Below are positions 1 to 5,975 of a stretch of DNA of 8,373 nucleotides, piece after piece (position 1 is the first letter of the stretch; every line of letters begins with the position of its first letter). A program made the translations under genes and the position numbers. The notes beneath the pieces are model-generated. The model worked only from the letters and a program-made list of their open reading frames with translations. It had not been told where the DNA came from and did no database searches. Source of the stretch: Candidatus Krumholzibacteriia bacterium (GTDB lineage Bacteria; Krumholzibacteriota; Krumholzibacteriia; LZORAL124-64-63); NCBI GenBank assembly GCA_014859985.1, contig JACZKN010000206.1:1-8373 (forward strand), written 5' to 3'.

Positions 1-82
1 TCAGGGGGAATCAGGCTGGCTGGGCCGGGGTGGTAGGGGCGAGAAGGCGGTTGTATTTCGGTGGCCCTCTTTTCCCTATTTG

Positions 83-105
83 AAAAACGCGACTCCACAG
101 TCGCG
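83..105 (-). terminator. Intrinsic terminator of the carboxypeptidase gene
   Basis: Read on the minus strand, a perfect 7-bp stem (CGCGACT / AGTCGCG, positions 105-99 and 94-88) closes a 4-base loop and is followed directly by five T (87-83). This is the classic Rho-independent layout. It lies about 85 bases after the stop codon of the M14 carboxypeptidase gene and is oriented to end that transcript. Confidence 0.85.
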
Positions 106-107
106 CC

Positions 108-168
108 GACCGAGGCGGTCGTCCGCACGCACGCGGCCCGGACAGGCCGAGAGAGGCGTCCGGGCCGC
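108..168. repeat. Two further hairpins ahead of the terminator
   Basis: Two inverted repeats sit between the carboxypeptidase stop codon and the terminator. One is an 11-bp perfect stem (133-143 with 158-168) around a 14-base loop that itself can pair over 3 bp (146-148 with 155-157). The other is a 5-bp stem (108-112 with 116-120) around a 3-base loop. Neither is followed by a T-run, so they are not terminators by themselves. They may stabilise the 3' end of the mRNA or block exonucleases; that role is inferred. Confidence 0.6.
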
Positions 169-188
169 TGCGCGTCCGCCGCGAGGCG

Positions 189-2816
189 CTAGCGCACCAT
201 CACCAGCCTGGCGCCGAGGCTGGTCGGCCCCACCTGGGCCCGCACCAGGTAGACGCCAGAGGCGATCTGCCGGCCCCGCGCGTCGCGTCCGTCCCAGGTC
301 AGGTGCCGCGCGCCCGCCTCGGCGCGTCCCTGGAAGAGCTCGCGCACGAGCTGGCCGCGGAGATTATAGATGCGGACCGAGATGTCCGAACCCACCGGCA
401 GGGTGAGCTGCAGATCCGCCTGACCGCCGGTCTGCCCGACGACCGCCAGCTGCGGATGGCGGATGGCGGGGATCCCCACGCCCGCGGCGCTTTCTACCTG
501 GAAGCTGCGGATCTCGCCGAGCAGGCCGCGCTGCACGCTGTCGGCGGCATAGGCGCGCCACCAGTAGGTGCCCTGGTCGAGGTACGGGGTCTGCCAGGTG
601 GTCTGCGATGCCCCGCCGGCAGGCAAGTCGTCGACCGCGGCCGCCACCTGGGTCAAATGGGAGTCGCTGTAGACGCGGAACCCGTAGGTCACCGGGTCGC
701 CCTCGGGATCGGCGACGTTCTGGACCGTCAGCGTGACCGGGCTCTGCACGATCTCGGCCTCGGCGGGCGCGACCGCAGCCGGCACCGGCGGCAGTTGGTT
801 GTCGCCGCCGGACCCGTAAAGCGTGACGTCGTCGATGTACCAGCCGTCCCTGACGACCGAGTAGTCGGTTTCCAGCAGGAAACGGAGCCGCAGGACTTGG
901 CCGGCGTAGGCCTCGAGGTCCAGGTCGACCTCCTGCCAGGTGTCCTGGGTCCCGGTGTAGCTGGCGATCGTCTGCCAGCCACCGCTGTCGGCCGCGATCT
1001 GGACACGGCCGTAGTCATAGCCGTCCTCGATGTCGAAGCGGTGCCAGAAGGTGAGGCGGCTGAAATCGTCGGACCCGTTGAACATCACCGCGGCGTTCCA
1101 GTTGTCGCGGTAATCGCCCTCGGGCGAATCGGTCAGCGAGCAGGGGGCGGAGTAGAAGATGGAGGAGGACAGGCCCCATCCGATGAAGATGAGCCAGTTG
1201 CCCGTGCCAGAGGAGAAGTCGTCGAAGACGATGACCTCCCGCTCGCCGATCCGGAAGCTGACGGGGTAGTCGATGGCGCCGCCGGTGACGTCACAGCGGA
1301 CATTGACGGTCGCCAGGTGACCGTCGGGGCATGCCGCATCGACGCTGAAGGCGAACGGGTCGACCACGACCTCGCCGGTGGCCGCGATCGGACCGAGCAC
1401 GCGGACGGCCTCGGCGAACTGCACGTAGGGATCGTCGCTGCTGAGGGTGAGCTGCACGCCCGCCAGGGCGTCGCGGGCGCCGTGGTTGACGACCTTGAAC
1501 ACCAGGTGGCCCTGGTCGCCGGGCTCGAGCAGGCCGCCGCCAGTGTCGGTGGCCGCGGCGTCGGCGACATCGGCGAACGGACCGGCGGCCATCAGCAGGT
1601 AGAGCATGGGCCAGAGGTTCTCCTGGAACAGCTCGTCGCGTCGCGAGAAAGACGGCCAGAAGCCGTCGGACGAGGTGCCGGCCTCGTTGCGGAAGGCCAG
1701 GATCGGGCCGTGCTCGGAGGCGGCCCCGTAGAGCCAGTCGATCGAACCGCCGTTGACCGTGTAGAACAGCTCGCCCGGCTGGCCCGGCGCGTAGCCGTTG
1801 TGCTGCACCATGGTGCCGGCCATGTGCTCGTAGAGGGCGTCGGCGGCGGTCGGGTCCGTCGTGTAGCCCCAGGGGAACAGCGTCAGGTTGCCGTAGGTGT
1901 GCAGGTCCTGGGCGATGACGAACTGCCGCCCGTTGACCAGGTTCATCAGGGCCTGGGTCTCCGGCTCGCTGCCCGCGAAGGGGCCGCGGTAGGTGTCGCT
2001 GGACGGGTTCGTGCTGCTGCCGGACCCTTCCCACTGGTAAGGAAAGTTGCTGTTGAGGTCGACACCGTAGTAGCCAGCGTTGGGGAGGCGGTTCTTGCAC
2101 CACATGCCGCCGCCGTCGGGATTGGTCATCTCGTTGTAGGCCACGCCGTCGGGGTTGGCGATCGACACGAGGTAGAACTCGCGGTTGTCCAGCAGCCAGG
2201 TCACCACGGGATCGCTCCCGTAATTGGCGCAGAGGTGGTCGGCGAACATCAGCCCGAAGTCGCCGGACATGATCTCGCGCGCGTGGATCATGGTCATCAG
2301 CAGGACCTCGGGCTTGCCGGTCTGGTCGACGTCCGGATCGCTGGAGAGGCGAACGCACCAGATGTCGCGACCCTCGTGCGACTGGCCGATCGACCACTTG
2401 GCCGAGATGCTCTGCGGGTATTCCGTGCGCAGGCTATCCAGGTAGGCGATGTTCTCGCTGTAGGTGTGCCAGCCGCCGAAACTGGTGTCCTTGTCCACGA
2501 TCCGCGAAGCGTAATGTGCGGTGAGGTCCTCGTGGACGATCTCCAGCGGCAGGCCACTCGCGCGCAGCAGATCCATGGTCTCGGGAGTCGCCACGATCTC
2601 CGCGGCCACGCCGGGCTTGTGGTGCGCGATGTCCAGCTCGGGATTGGCGGCGAGGAAGGCCTCCCCGTCCTGCCCGCGGACCATGACCCGCACCAGCGAG
2701 TACTTCTCACTCGCCTGGGACTCGATGGCGTCCGACGCGGCGGCGAGGCCGCAGACCAGCAGCAACGGCACGCATAGGGCCGCCGGAGCAGTTCGCGTGA
2801 GGTGGGGCGGTCGCAT
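189..2816 (-). CDS. Secreted multidomain M14 zinc carboxypeptidase with FlgD-like C-terminus
   Basis: An 875-aa exported metallo-carboxypeptidase of family M14, expected to remove C-terminal residues from extracellular peptides. Residues 1-30 are a Sec signal peptide (hydrophobic LCVPLLLVCGLAAA). About 31-110 look like a propeptide, and about 111-412 are the catalytic domain. Zinc ligands are His178 and Glu181 (MIHARE) and His306 (QDLHTYG); the catalytic Glu is Glu378 (LAFRNEAG); Arg243 (CKNR) and Tyr352 match substrate-binding positions. The normally invariant Arg of GVDLNRN is Ser256 here (GVDLNSN), so specificity or activity may be altered. After the enzyme come an Ig/CARDB-like module (~413-522), a jelly-roll/MAM-like module (~528-668), an Fn3-like module (~675-774) and a FlgD-like Ig domain (~800-865), the last typical of surface-sorted proteins. 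The start at 2816 is chosen because GGAGGA lies 4 bases upstream and the signal peptide begins there; the in-frame ATG at 2888 lies upstream of the predicted transcript. It is a single-gene unit with its own promoter and terminator. Confidence 0.93.
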   Translation of the reverse strand: MRPPHLTRTAPAALCVPLLLVCGLAAASDAIESQASEKYSLVRVMVRGQDGEAFLAANPELDIAHHKPGVAAEIVATPETMDLLRASGLPLEIVHEDLTAHYASRIVDKDTSFGGWHTYSENIAYLDSLRTEYPQSISAKWSIGQSHEGRDIWCVRLSSDPDVDQTGKPEVLLMTMIHAREIMSGDFGLMFADHLCANYGSDPVVTWLLDNREFYLVSIANPDGVAYNEMTNPDGGGMWCKNRLPNAGYYGVDLNSNFPYQWEGSGSSTNPSSDTYRGPFAGSEPETQALMNLVNGRQFVIAQDLHTYGNLTLFPWGYTTDPTAADALYEHMAGTMVQHNGYAPGQPGELFYTVNGGSIDWLYGAASEHGPILAFRNEAGTSSDGFWPSFSRRDELFQENLWPMLYLLMAAGPFADVADAAATDTGGGLLEPGDQGHLVFKVVNHGARDALAGVQLTLSSDDPYVQFAEAVRVLGPIAATGEVVVDPFAFSVDAACPDGHLATVNVRCDVTGGAIDYPVSFRIGEREVIVFDDFSSGTGNWLIFIGWGLSSSIFYSAPCSLTDSPEGDYRDNWNAAVMFNGSDDFSRLTFWHRFDIEDGYDYGRVQIAADSGGWQTIASYTGTQDTWQEVDLDLEAYAGQVLRLRFLLETDYSVVRDGWYIDDVTLYGSGGDNQLPPVPAAVAPAEAEIVQSPVTLTVQNVADPEGDPVTYGFRVYSDSHLTQVAAAVDDLPAGGASQTTWQTPYLDQGTYWWRAYAADSVQRGLLGEIRSFQVESAAGVGIPAIRHPQLAVVGQTGGQADLQLTLPVGSDISVRIYNLRGQLVRELFQGRAEAGARHLTWDGRDARGRQIASGVYLVRAQVGPTSLGARLVMVR

Positions 2817-2820
2817 GGGC

Positions 2821-2826
2821 TCCTCC
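2821..2826 (-). promoter_or_regulatory. Shine-Dalgarno site fixing the carboxypeptidase start
   Basis: On the minus strand GGAGGA is followed by GCCC and then the ATG at 2816. This strong ribosome binding site, placed directly before a signal-peptide-coding start, decides against the upstream ATG at 2888. Confidence 0.8.
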
Positions 2827-2878
2827 AGGCAAGGGTAGGGGCGGGGCGACGCCGTCCGATCGGAACGTGCACCTGCTA

Positions 2879-2907
2879 ATTGTACCACGTGCGGGGGCGA
2901 TGTTCAA
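2879..2907 (-). promoter_or_regulatory. Sigma70-like promoter of the carboxypeptidase gene
   Basis: On the minus strand, TTGAAC (2907-2902; 4 of 6 to TTGACA) is separated by exactly 17 bases from TACAAT (2884-2879; 5 of 6 to TATAAT). Transcription would start near 2872, giving a leader of about 55 bases. The position directly upstream of the gene and the AT-rich hexamers in a GC-rich surround support it. The promoter lies about 30 bases outside the neighbouring gene scar, so it was probably untouched by the event that created the scar. Confidence 0.65.
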
Positions 2908-2937
2908 TTTGCGGGGGTTGAGAAACGGAGACGGTGA

Positions 2938-3009
2938 GTAATTTACGCCTTGATATACCGGCTCTTCAAGCTGACAGACGAAGAAATCAAACTCGTTGAA
3001 GAAGGTTAG
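2938..3009 (+). pseudogene. 3' stub of an N6-adenine DNA methyltransferase / type IIG restriction enzyme gene
   Basis: The plus strand reads an open frame after a TGA at 2935: 23 codons ending ...LIYRLFKLTDEEIKLVEE-G then TAG (3007-3009). The pattern 'YxLYxLTxEEIxxVE' at the very end of a protein is characteristic of Eco57I/type IIG restriction-methylation enzymes and related N6-adenine methyltransferases, where it is the C-terminal tail. No start codon with a ribosome site precedes it, and the catalytic part of such a gene (hundreds of residues) is absent; the sequence to the left is the carboxypeptidase promoter. I read it as the surviving 3' end of a deleted gene. The family call comes from a short motif and is moderately sure. 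Its stop lies 9 bases from the stop of the opposing NYN relic. Confidence 0.62.
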
Positions 3010-3018
3010 ATTCTTTGG

Positions 3019-3483
3019 TTACCCGTTCGATGGCTTCCTGATTGTCCCGCCAGCGTCTGTCAACACCGCCGGGAACTGGCACTTGGCGATCGCTGAGCGC
3101 CGGATGCTCTTAGAGAACCGGGCCTCGTTCTTCAGCACCCGACTCGGATGCTTCTGTGGATTACCCCACCCCACGGACCTCCCGAGCTCGGCCTGGACGA
3201 TTCGTATGGGCTCGAGTAGATTCGAATCGTTCGACACCACCACCGCCACGTCGAAGTCGCCGGTGAACCCATCACGAAGAAGATGGGCCGCGAGGTTCAC
3301 GTCCGAGCGCTTTCCCTCTGTCTTGATGACATCGACCATCTTAGCCGGATTCACCGCAGATGGCATCGCCACCCCGTGGGAGAGGGAATGGCCTTCGTGG
3401 GTCGTCAGGTTCGGGATGGTCCGAAGTGCGCGGAGATACGCGGCCTGCTGACGATATTCCTGCGGGCGGTCGAGACCACATAA
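3019..3483 (-). pseudogene. 5'-truncated NYN-domain (PIN-like RNase) gene
   Basis: The minus strand encodes about 154 codons matching the middle and end of NYN/DUF88 (LabA-like) proteins, a PIN-fold family of predicted metal-dependent RNases. Recognisable blocks in order are RQQAYLRALRTIPNL, HEGHSLSH, VIKTEGKRSDVNLAAHLL, DVAVVVSNDSNLLEPIRIV, NPQKHPSRVL and CQFPAVLTDAGGTIRKP. The N-terminal part (about 60-70 residues, with the first metal-binding Asp of 'iDgfNLy') is missing: the homologous region begins right behind the TGA (3486-3484) that ends the upstream secreted-protein gene, in the same frame. Several family-conserved positions are altered, including the second Asp of SNDSDL (Asn here), the Phe of GHFLSH (Ser) and the Glu-Lys-Gly of KTEEKGSD. 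A start inside the homology (ATG at 3366, GTG at 3372) would drop a further part of the domain and has no convincing ribosome site. By hand count 2941-3480 is about 58% GC, lower than the flanking genes. I infer a non-functional relic. Confidence 0.85.
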
Positions 3484-4053
3484 TCACTTCAGCAGGAGCA
3501 TGCGCCGGGCCTCCGAATAGCTGCCTGCCTCGATTCGATAGATGAAAACCCCCGACGGCAGCAGGCGACCATCGTCCCCACGTCCGTCCCAGAGGACCTG
3601 ATGACGCCCGGGCGGCTGCTCGCCGTCGACCAGCAGCCGGATCCGGCGGCCGGCGAGATCGAAAATGGCGATCCGCACCGGTGAATCCGCGGCCAATCCG
3701 TAGGCGATCGTCGTGATCGGGTTGAAGGGGTTGGGGTAGTTTTGCACGAGGAAGTTGACGCCGGGCACGTCGCCCGGAACAGCCGATTCGTACGCTGCGC
3801 CAGGCATGGCCCAGAATCCCGCGCGATGGATGCAGGTCGCGCTGGACGACACTCCGACCGGCTGCGCCTGCCCGAGCGTTCCCTTCAGGCGGTAGTTCGG
3901 ACCGGCGGCCGTCAGGGTGCCGCCCGCGCCCAGGACGGAGGACCGCAGGACCGCCGTCGCCCGCCCCTCGGCCGGCAGGCAACAGATGACCGCGACCATC
4001 ACCGGTGCCAAGCGCACTGCCGCTATCGCGTGCCGGAATCCCGAACTGTTCAT
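3484..4053 (-). CDS. Small exported 'GFW' protein with type IX-style sorting domain
   Basis: A 189-aa exported protein with no visible catalytic domain. Residues 1 to ~33 form a signal peptide (hydrophobic VRLAPVMVAVICCLPAEG). Residues ~36-83 (SSVLGAGGTLTAAGPNYRLK...GTLGQ...AGFWAMP) match a short beta-rich module common in exported proteins of Bacteroidota-like and Krumholzibacteria-like genomes. Residues ~103-189 form a type IX-style C-terminal sorting domain: NYPNPFNPITTIAYGL, then a FlgD-like Ig fold (VRIAIFDLAGRRIR...LWDGRGDDGR...SGVFIYRI) and the usual basic end (ARRMLLLK). Expected location is the cell surface or outside the cell. A GGGAGGAGG ribosome site precedes the ATG at 4053. It is the last gene of the three-gene operon, 76 bases after the subtilase. 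Its stop codon abuts the NYN relic, and no terminator of its own is visible. Its biochemical role is unknown. Confidence 0.88.
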   Translation of the reverse strand: MNSSGFRHAIAAVRLAPVMVAVICCLPAEGRATAVLRSSVLGAGGTLTAAGPNYRLKGTLGQAQPVGVSSSATCIHRAGFWAMPGAAYESAVPGDVPGVNFLVQNYPNPFNPITTIAYGLAADSPVRIAIFDLAGRRIRLLVDGEQPPGRHQVLWDGRGDDGRLLPSGVFIYRIEAGSYSEARRMLLLK

Positions 4054-4091
4054 GGCCCTCCTCCCGTGGCCGAGTGGCCGGAAAACTCCCC

Positions 4092-4110
4092 GTCCGGATC
4101 GGTTCCGGAC
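4092..4110 (-). repeat. GC-rich hairpin between subtilase and mini-protein genes
   Basis: A perfect 7-bp inverted repeat (GTCCGGA / TCCGGAC, 4110-4104 and 4098-4092 on the minus strand) closes a 5-base loop in the 76-base gap between two operon genes. A short TTTT follows only after GGGGAG, so it is at best a weak attenuator. It could alternatively be an mRNA processing or stability element that lowers expression of the last gene. Confidence 0.4.
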
Positions 4111-4129
4111 CGGGCGAGCGCGCTCCCCG

Positions 4130-5965
4130 CTACCACGGCCCGACGTGCGCCGTGGCGCCCGCGCTCATGTAGGTCAGGTCCTTGTCCAGGGTCAGGATCT
4201 CGGAATACGTCCCGCCCGGGAAGAAGAGGATCCGCCCGCCCGCGACGGCCATCGCCTGGGCCGCGGCGACGGTATAGAGCGGCCCGGTCACGCTGTTGGT
4301 AATGTTGCCGTAGGCGCGCGAGACCCACAGGGTGTTCGGCATGTACTCGTAGAAGCAGTTTCCGCCCCGGCCGAAGACGTTGTCGGGGCCCGGTGCGCCC
4401 CAGTCGAGCCGCCAGGCGGCCTGTTCCAGCAGGAGCCAGCGGATCGCGTCGACGTCCAGCCGCAGGTCCGCCGACCAGAGGGCGGCCGCGGCGCCGGCCA
4501 CGTTCGGCGTGGAGTTGCTGGTGCCGTGCATGCCGTCGGGGTAGGCCACACCGGTGGTCCGGTCCGGGCCGACCAGGTCGGGCAGGACCATGCCGCCGTT
4601 GCTCGGGCCCTGGCCGCTGAACGTCTCGATCCGTCCCTCGTCGTAGTCCCCGATCGCGACCGCCCCGACGGCGATCACGTTCGGATGCGTGGCGTTGGCG
4701 GGCGAGGTGATCGAGCCGGTAGGCACTGGATACTCGATCGCGAAGCTCTTATCCGTGAAGATCTCGAACTCGGTGATCTCGCCGGAGGCCTTCAGGACGG
4801 CCAGACGGTACACCTGCAGCGTTCCGGTTTCGTTCAGCCACTCCAGGCCGTCGGTGCCCGGTTCGTAGCCGTTGCCGGCGATCAGCAGGACGTAGTTGCT
4901 GTCGAAGAGGTAGAGGTCGAGGTTGCACGGACCGCCCGAATTGTCCCACTGGATGCCGCAGCCCAGGAGCACCCCGTCCTCGACCTCGATGTCCATGTAC
5001 CGGTCGCCCCGGCCGTCGAAGTCGTGCATGTTCGGCAGGGCGTCATCCGGAGCGAAGACGGCCTGGTAATGCGCCCGGGCCGTATTCCCAGCCGAGGTGA
5101 AGAACAGGATCCCCGCTTCGGCGGCCTGGTTGGCCAGATAGCAGGCGAAGCCGGTGTCGTCGTCCCACCCGCTGATGGTCCAGGCCACGGAATTGCTGAG
5201 GATGTCCACGTCGTTTTCGATGGCGTCCTCGATGCATAGGCCCCAGTCCGCGTCGTCGATCGGCTTGTACAGACGATAGGTTGCACCGGGCGCGTGGTCG
5301 AAGACGGCCTCCAGGCAGCCCGTGCCGTGCTCGCCATCGGATTCGAACTCGTGGTCGGAGTAGTTGATCGCCACGTACGAGGCGGGCGCGTCCCCGCTGG
5401 CCTGGGCGTCAGAGAGGCGTTCCCAGCCGCCGTCCAGCAGGCCCACAGTGATCCCGCTCCCGTCGGCGCCCCCGTCGCGGTAGGTGTCGCTGTGGACCAG
5501 CGGCGGGGCTTCGCCCGGAACGCTGCACCGGGTCCACGTCCGCGCCCGCTCCAGCGTGTAGCCGTCCGGCAGGGCGCGGGCCAGATCCGACAATCGCTCC
5601 GGCGGCACCAGCGCGTTGCGGAGGTAGCGCCAGGTCGTGCCCGCCGTGGCCCCGAACGAGGCCAGGAACTCCTTGCTGATCGGCGGCGCGTCCTGCGGAC
5701 CGACGACCTTCGTCTCGACGCGTCCGTCCGCGGCCAGACGGACCCCGAAGCGCGCCAGTTCATCCCGCAGACCCTCGGTCGTCCAGGCGCGCGAGACCGC
5801 CGCCTGCTCGGCCCGGTAGAGGATGGCTGGCAAAGGGTTGTCCTTCGGCATGGTCGGCAGCGGACCGGGATCGGCCGGCGGCGGCACGTCCCGGGCCGGC
5901 AGTCGGCCCGGCGCCGCGGCGGTCAGCAGGAACGCGAAAAAGAGGCAGCAGAGCTCGCGTTTCAT
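4130..5965 (-). CDS. Exported subtilisin-family (S8) serine peptidase with short beta-helix-like tail
   Basis: A 611-aa secreted protease. Residues 1 to ~26 form a signal peptide (CLFFAFLLTAAAPG). About 27-165 form a prodomain-like region. The catalytic domain (~168-510) has Asp178 (TVGLLDGGW), His213 (GEHGTG), oxyanion Asn294 (FTSAGN) and Ser483 (HGTSNSTPNVAGAAAAL), so the triad is complete. Asp in DGG rather than DTG is usual for the subgroup that carries a jelly-roll insert before the Ser; residues ~320-415 here (QWDN...NLDLYLFD) fit that insert. The last ~65 residues (from about 545: FFPGGTYSEILTLDKDLTYM) resemble one to two turns of a right-handed beta-helix domain. ATG at 5965 is preferred over GTG at 5971 because AGGGGGG sits 6 bases upstream and the signal peptide follows. 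The upstream stop codon is only 10 bases away and overlaps the ribosome site, so translation is probably coupled. Substrate unknown. Confidence 0.93.
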   Translation of the reverse strand: MKRELCCLFFAFLLTAAAPGRLPARDVPPPADPGPLPTMPKDNPLPAILYRAEQAAVSRAWTTEGLRDELARFGVRLAADGRVETKVVGPQDAPPISKEFLASFGATAGTTWRYLRNALVPPERLSDLARALPDGYTLERARTWTRCSVPGEAPPLVHSDTYRDGGADGSGITVGLLDGGWERLSDAQASGDAPASYVAINYSDHEFESDGEHGTGCLEAVFDHAPGATYRLYKPIDDADWGLCIEDAIENDVDILSNSVAWTISGWDDDTGFACYLANQAAEAGILFFTSAGNTARAHYQAVFAPDDALPNMHDFDGRGDRYMDIEVEDGVLLGCGIQWDNSGGPCNLDLYLFDSNYVLLIAGNGYEPGTDGLEWLNETGTLQVYRLAVLKASGEITEFEIFTDKSFAIEYPVPTGSITSPANATHPNVIAVGAVAIGDYDEGRIETFSGQGPSNGGMVLPDLVGPDRTTGVAYPDGMHGTSNSTPNVAGAAAALWSADLRLDVDAIRWLLLEQAAWRLDWGAPGPDNVFGRGGNCFYEYMPNTLWVSRAYGNITNSVTGPLYTVAAAQAMAVAGGRILFFPGGTYSEILTLDKDLTYMSAGATAHVGPW

Positions 5966-5975
5966 GGCCACCCCC

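Noticed and set aside
303..2777. An 824-codon open frame on the plus strand
   Set aside because: It lies antisense to the whole carboxypeptidase gene. Its residues are low-complexity (Val/Gly/Asp/Arg rich), a usual by-product of GC-rich third positions; no domain or ribosome site is seen.
2817..2888. A 24-residue upstream extension of the carboxypeptidase
   Set aside because: The upstream ATG lies upstream of the predicted transcript start, against the -10 hexamer, and the ribosome site and signal peptide point to 2816.
2996..3451. A 151-codon plus-strand frame over the gene scar
   Set aside because: It is the complement of the NYN homology; family blocks are only on the minus strand.
3917..5239. 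A 440-codon open frame on the plus strand
   Set aside because: Antisense to the subtilase and mini-protein genes, whose catalytic motifs and signal peptides show the minus strand is coding.
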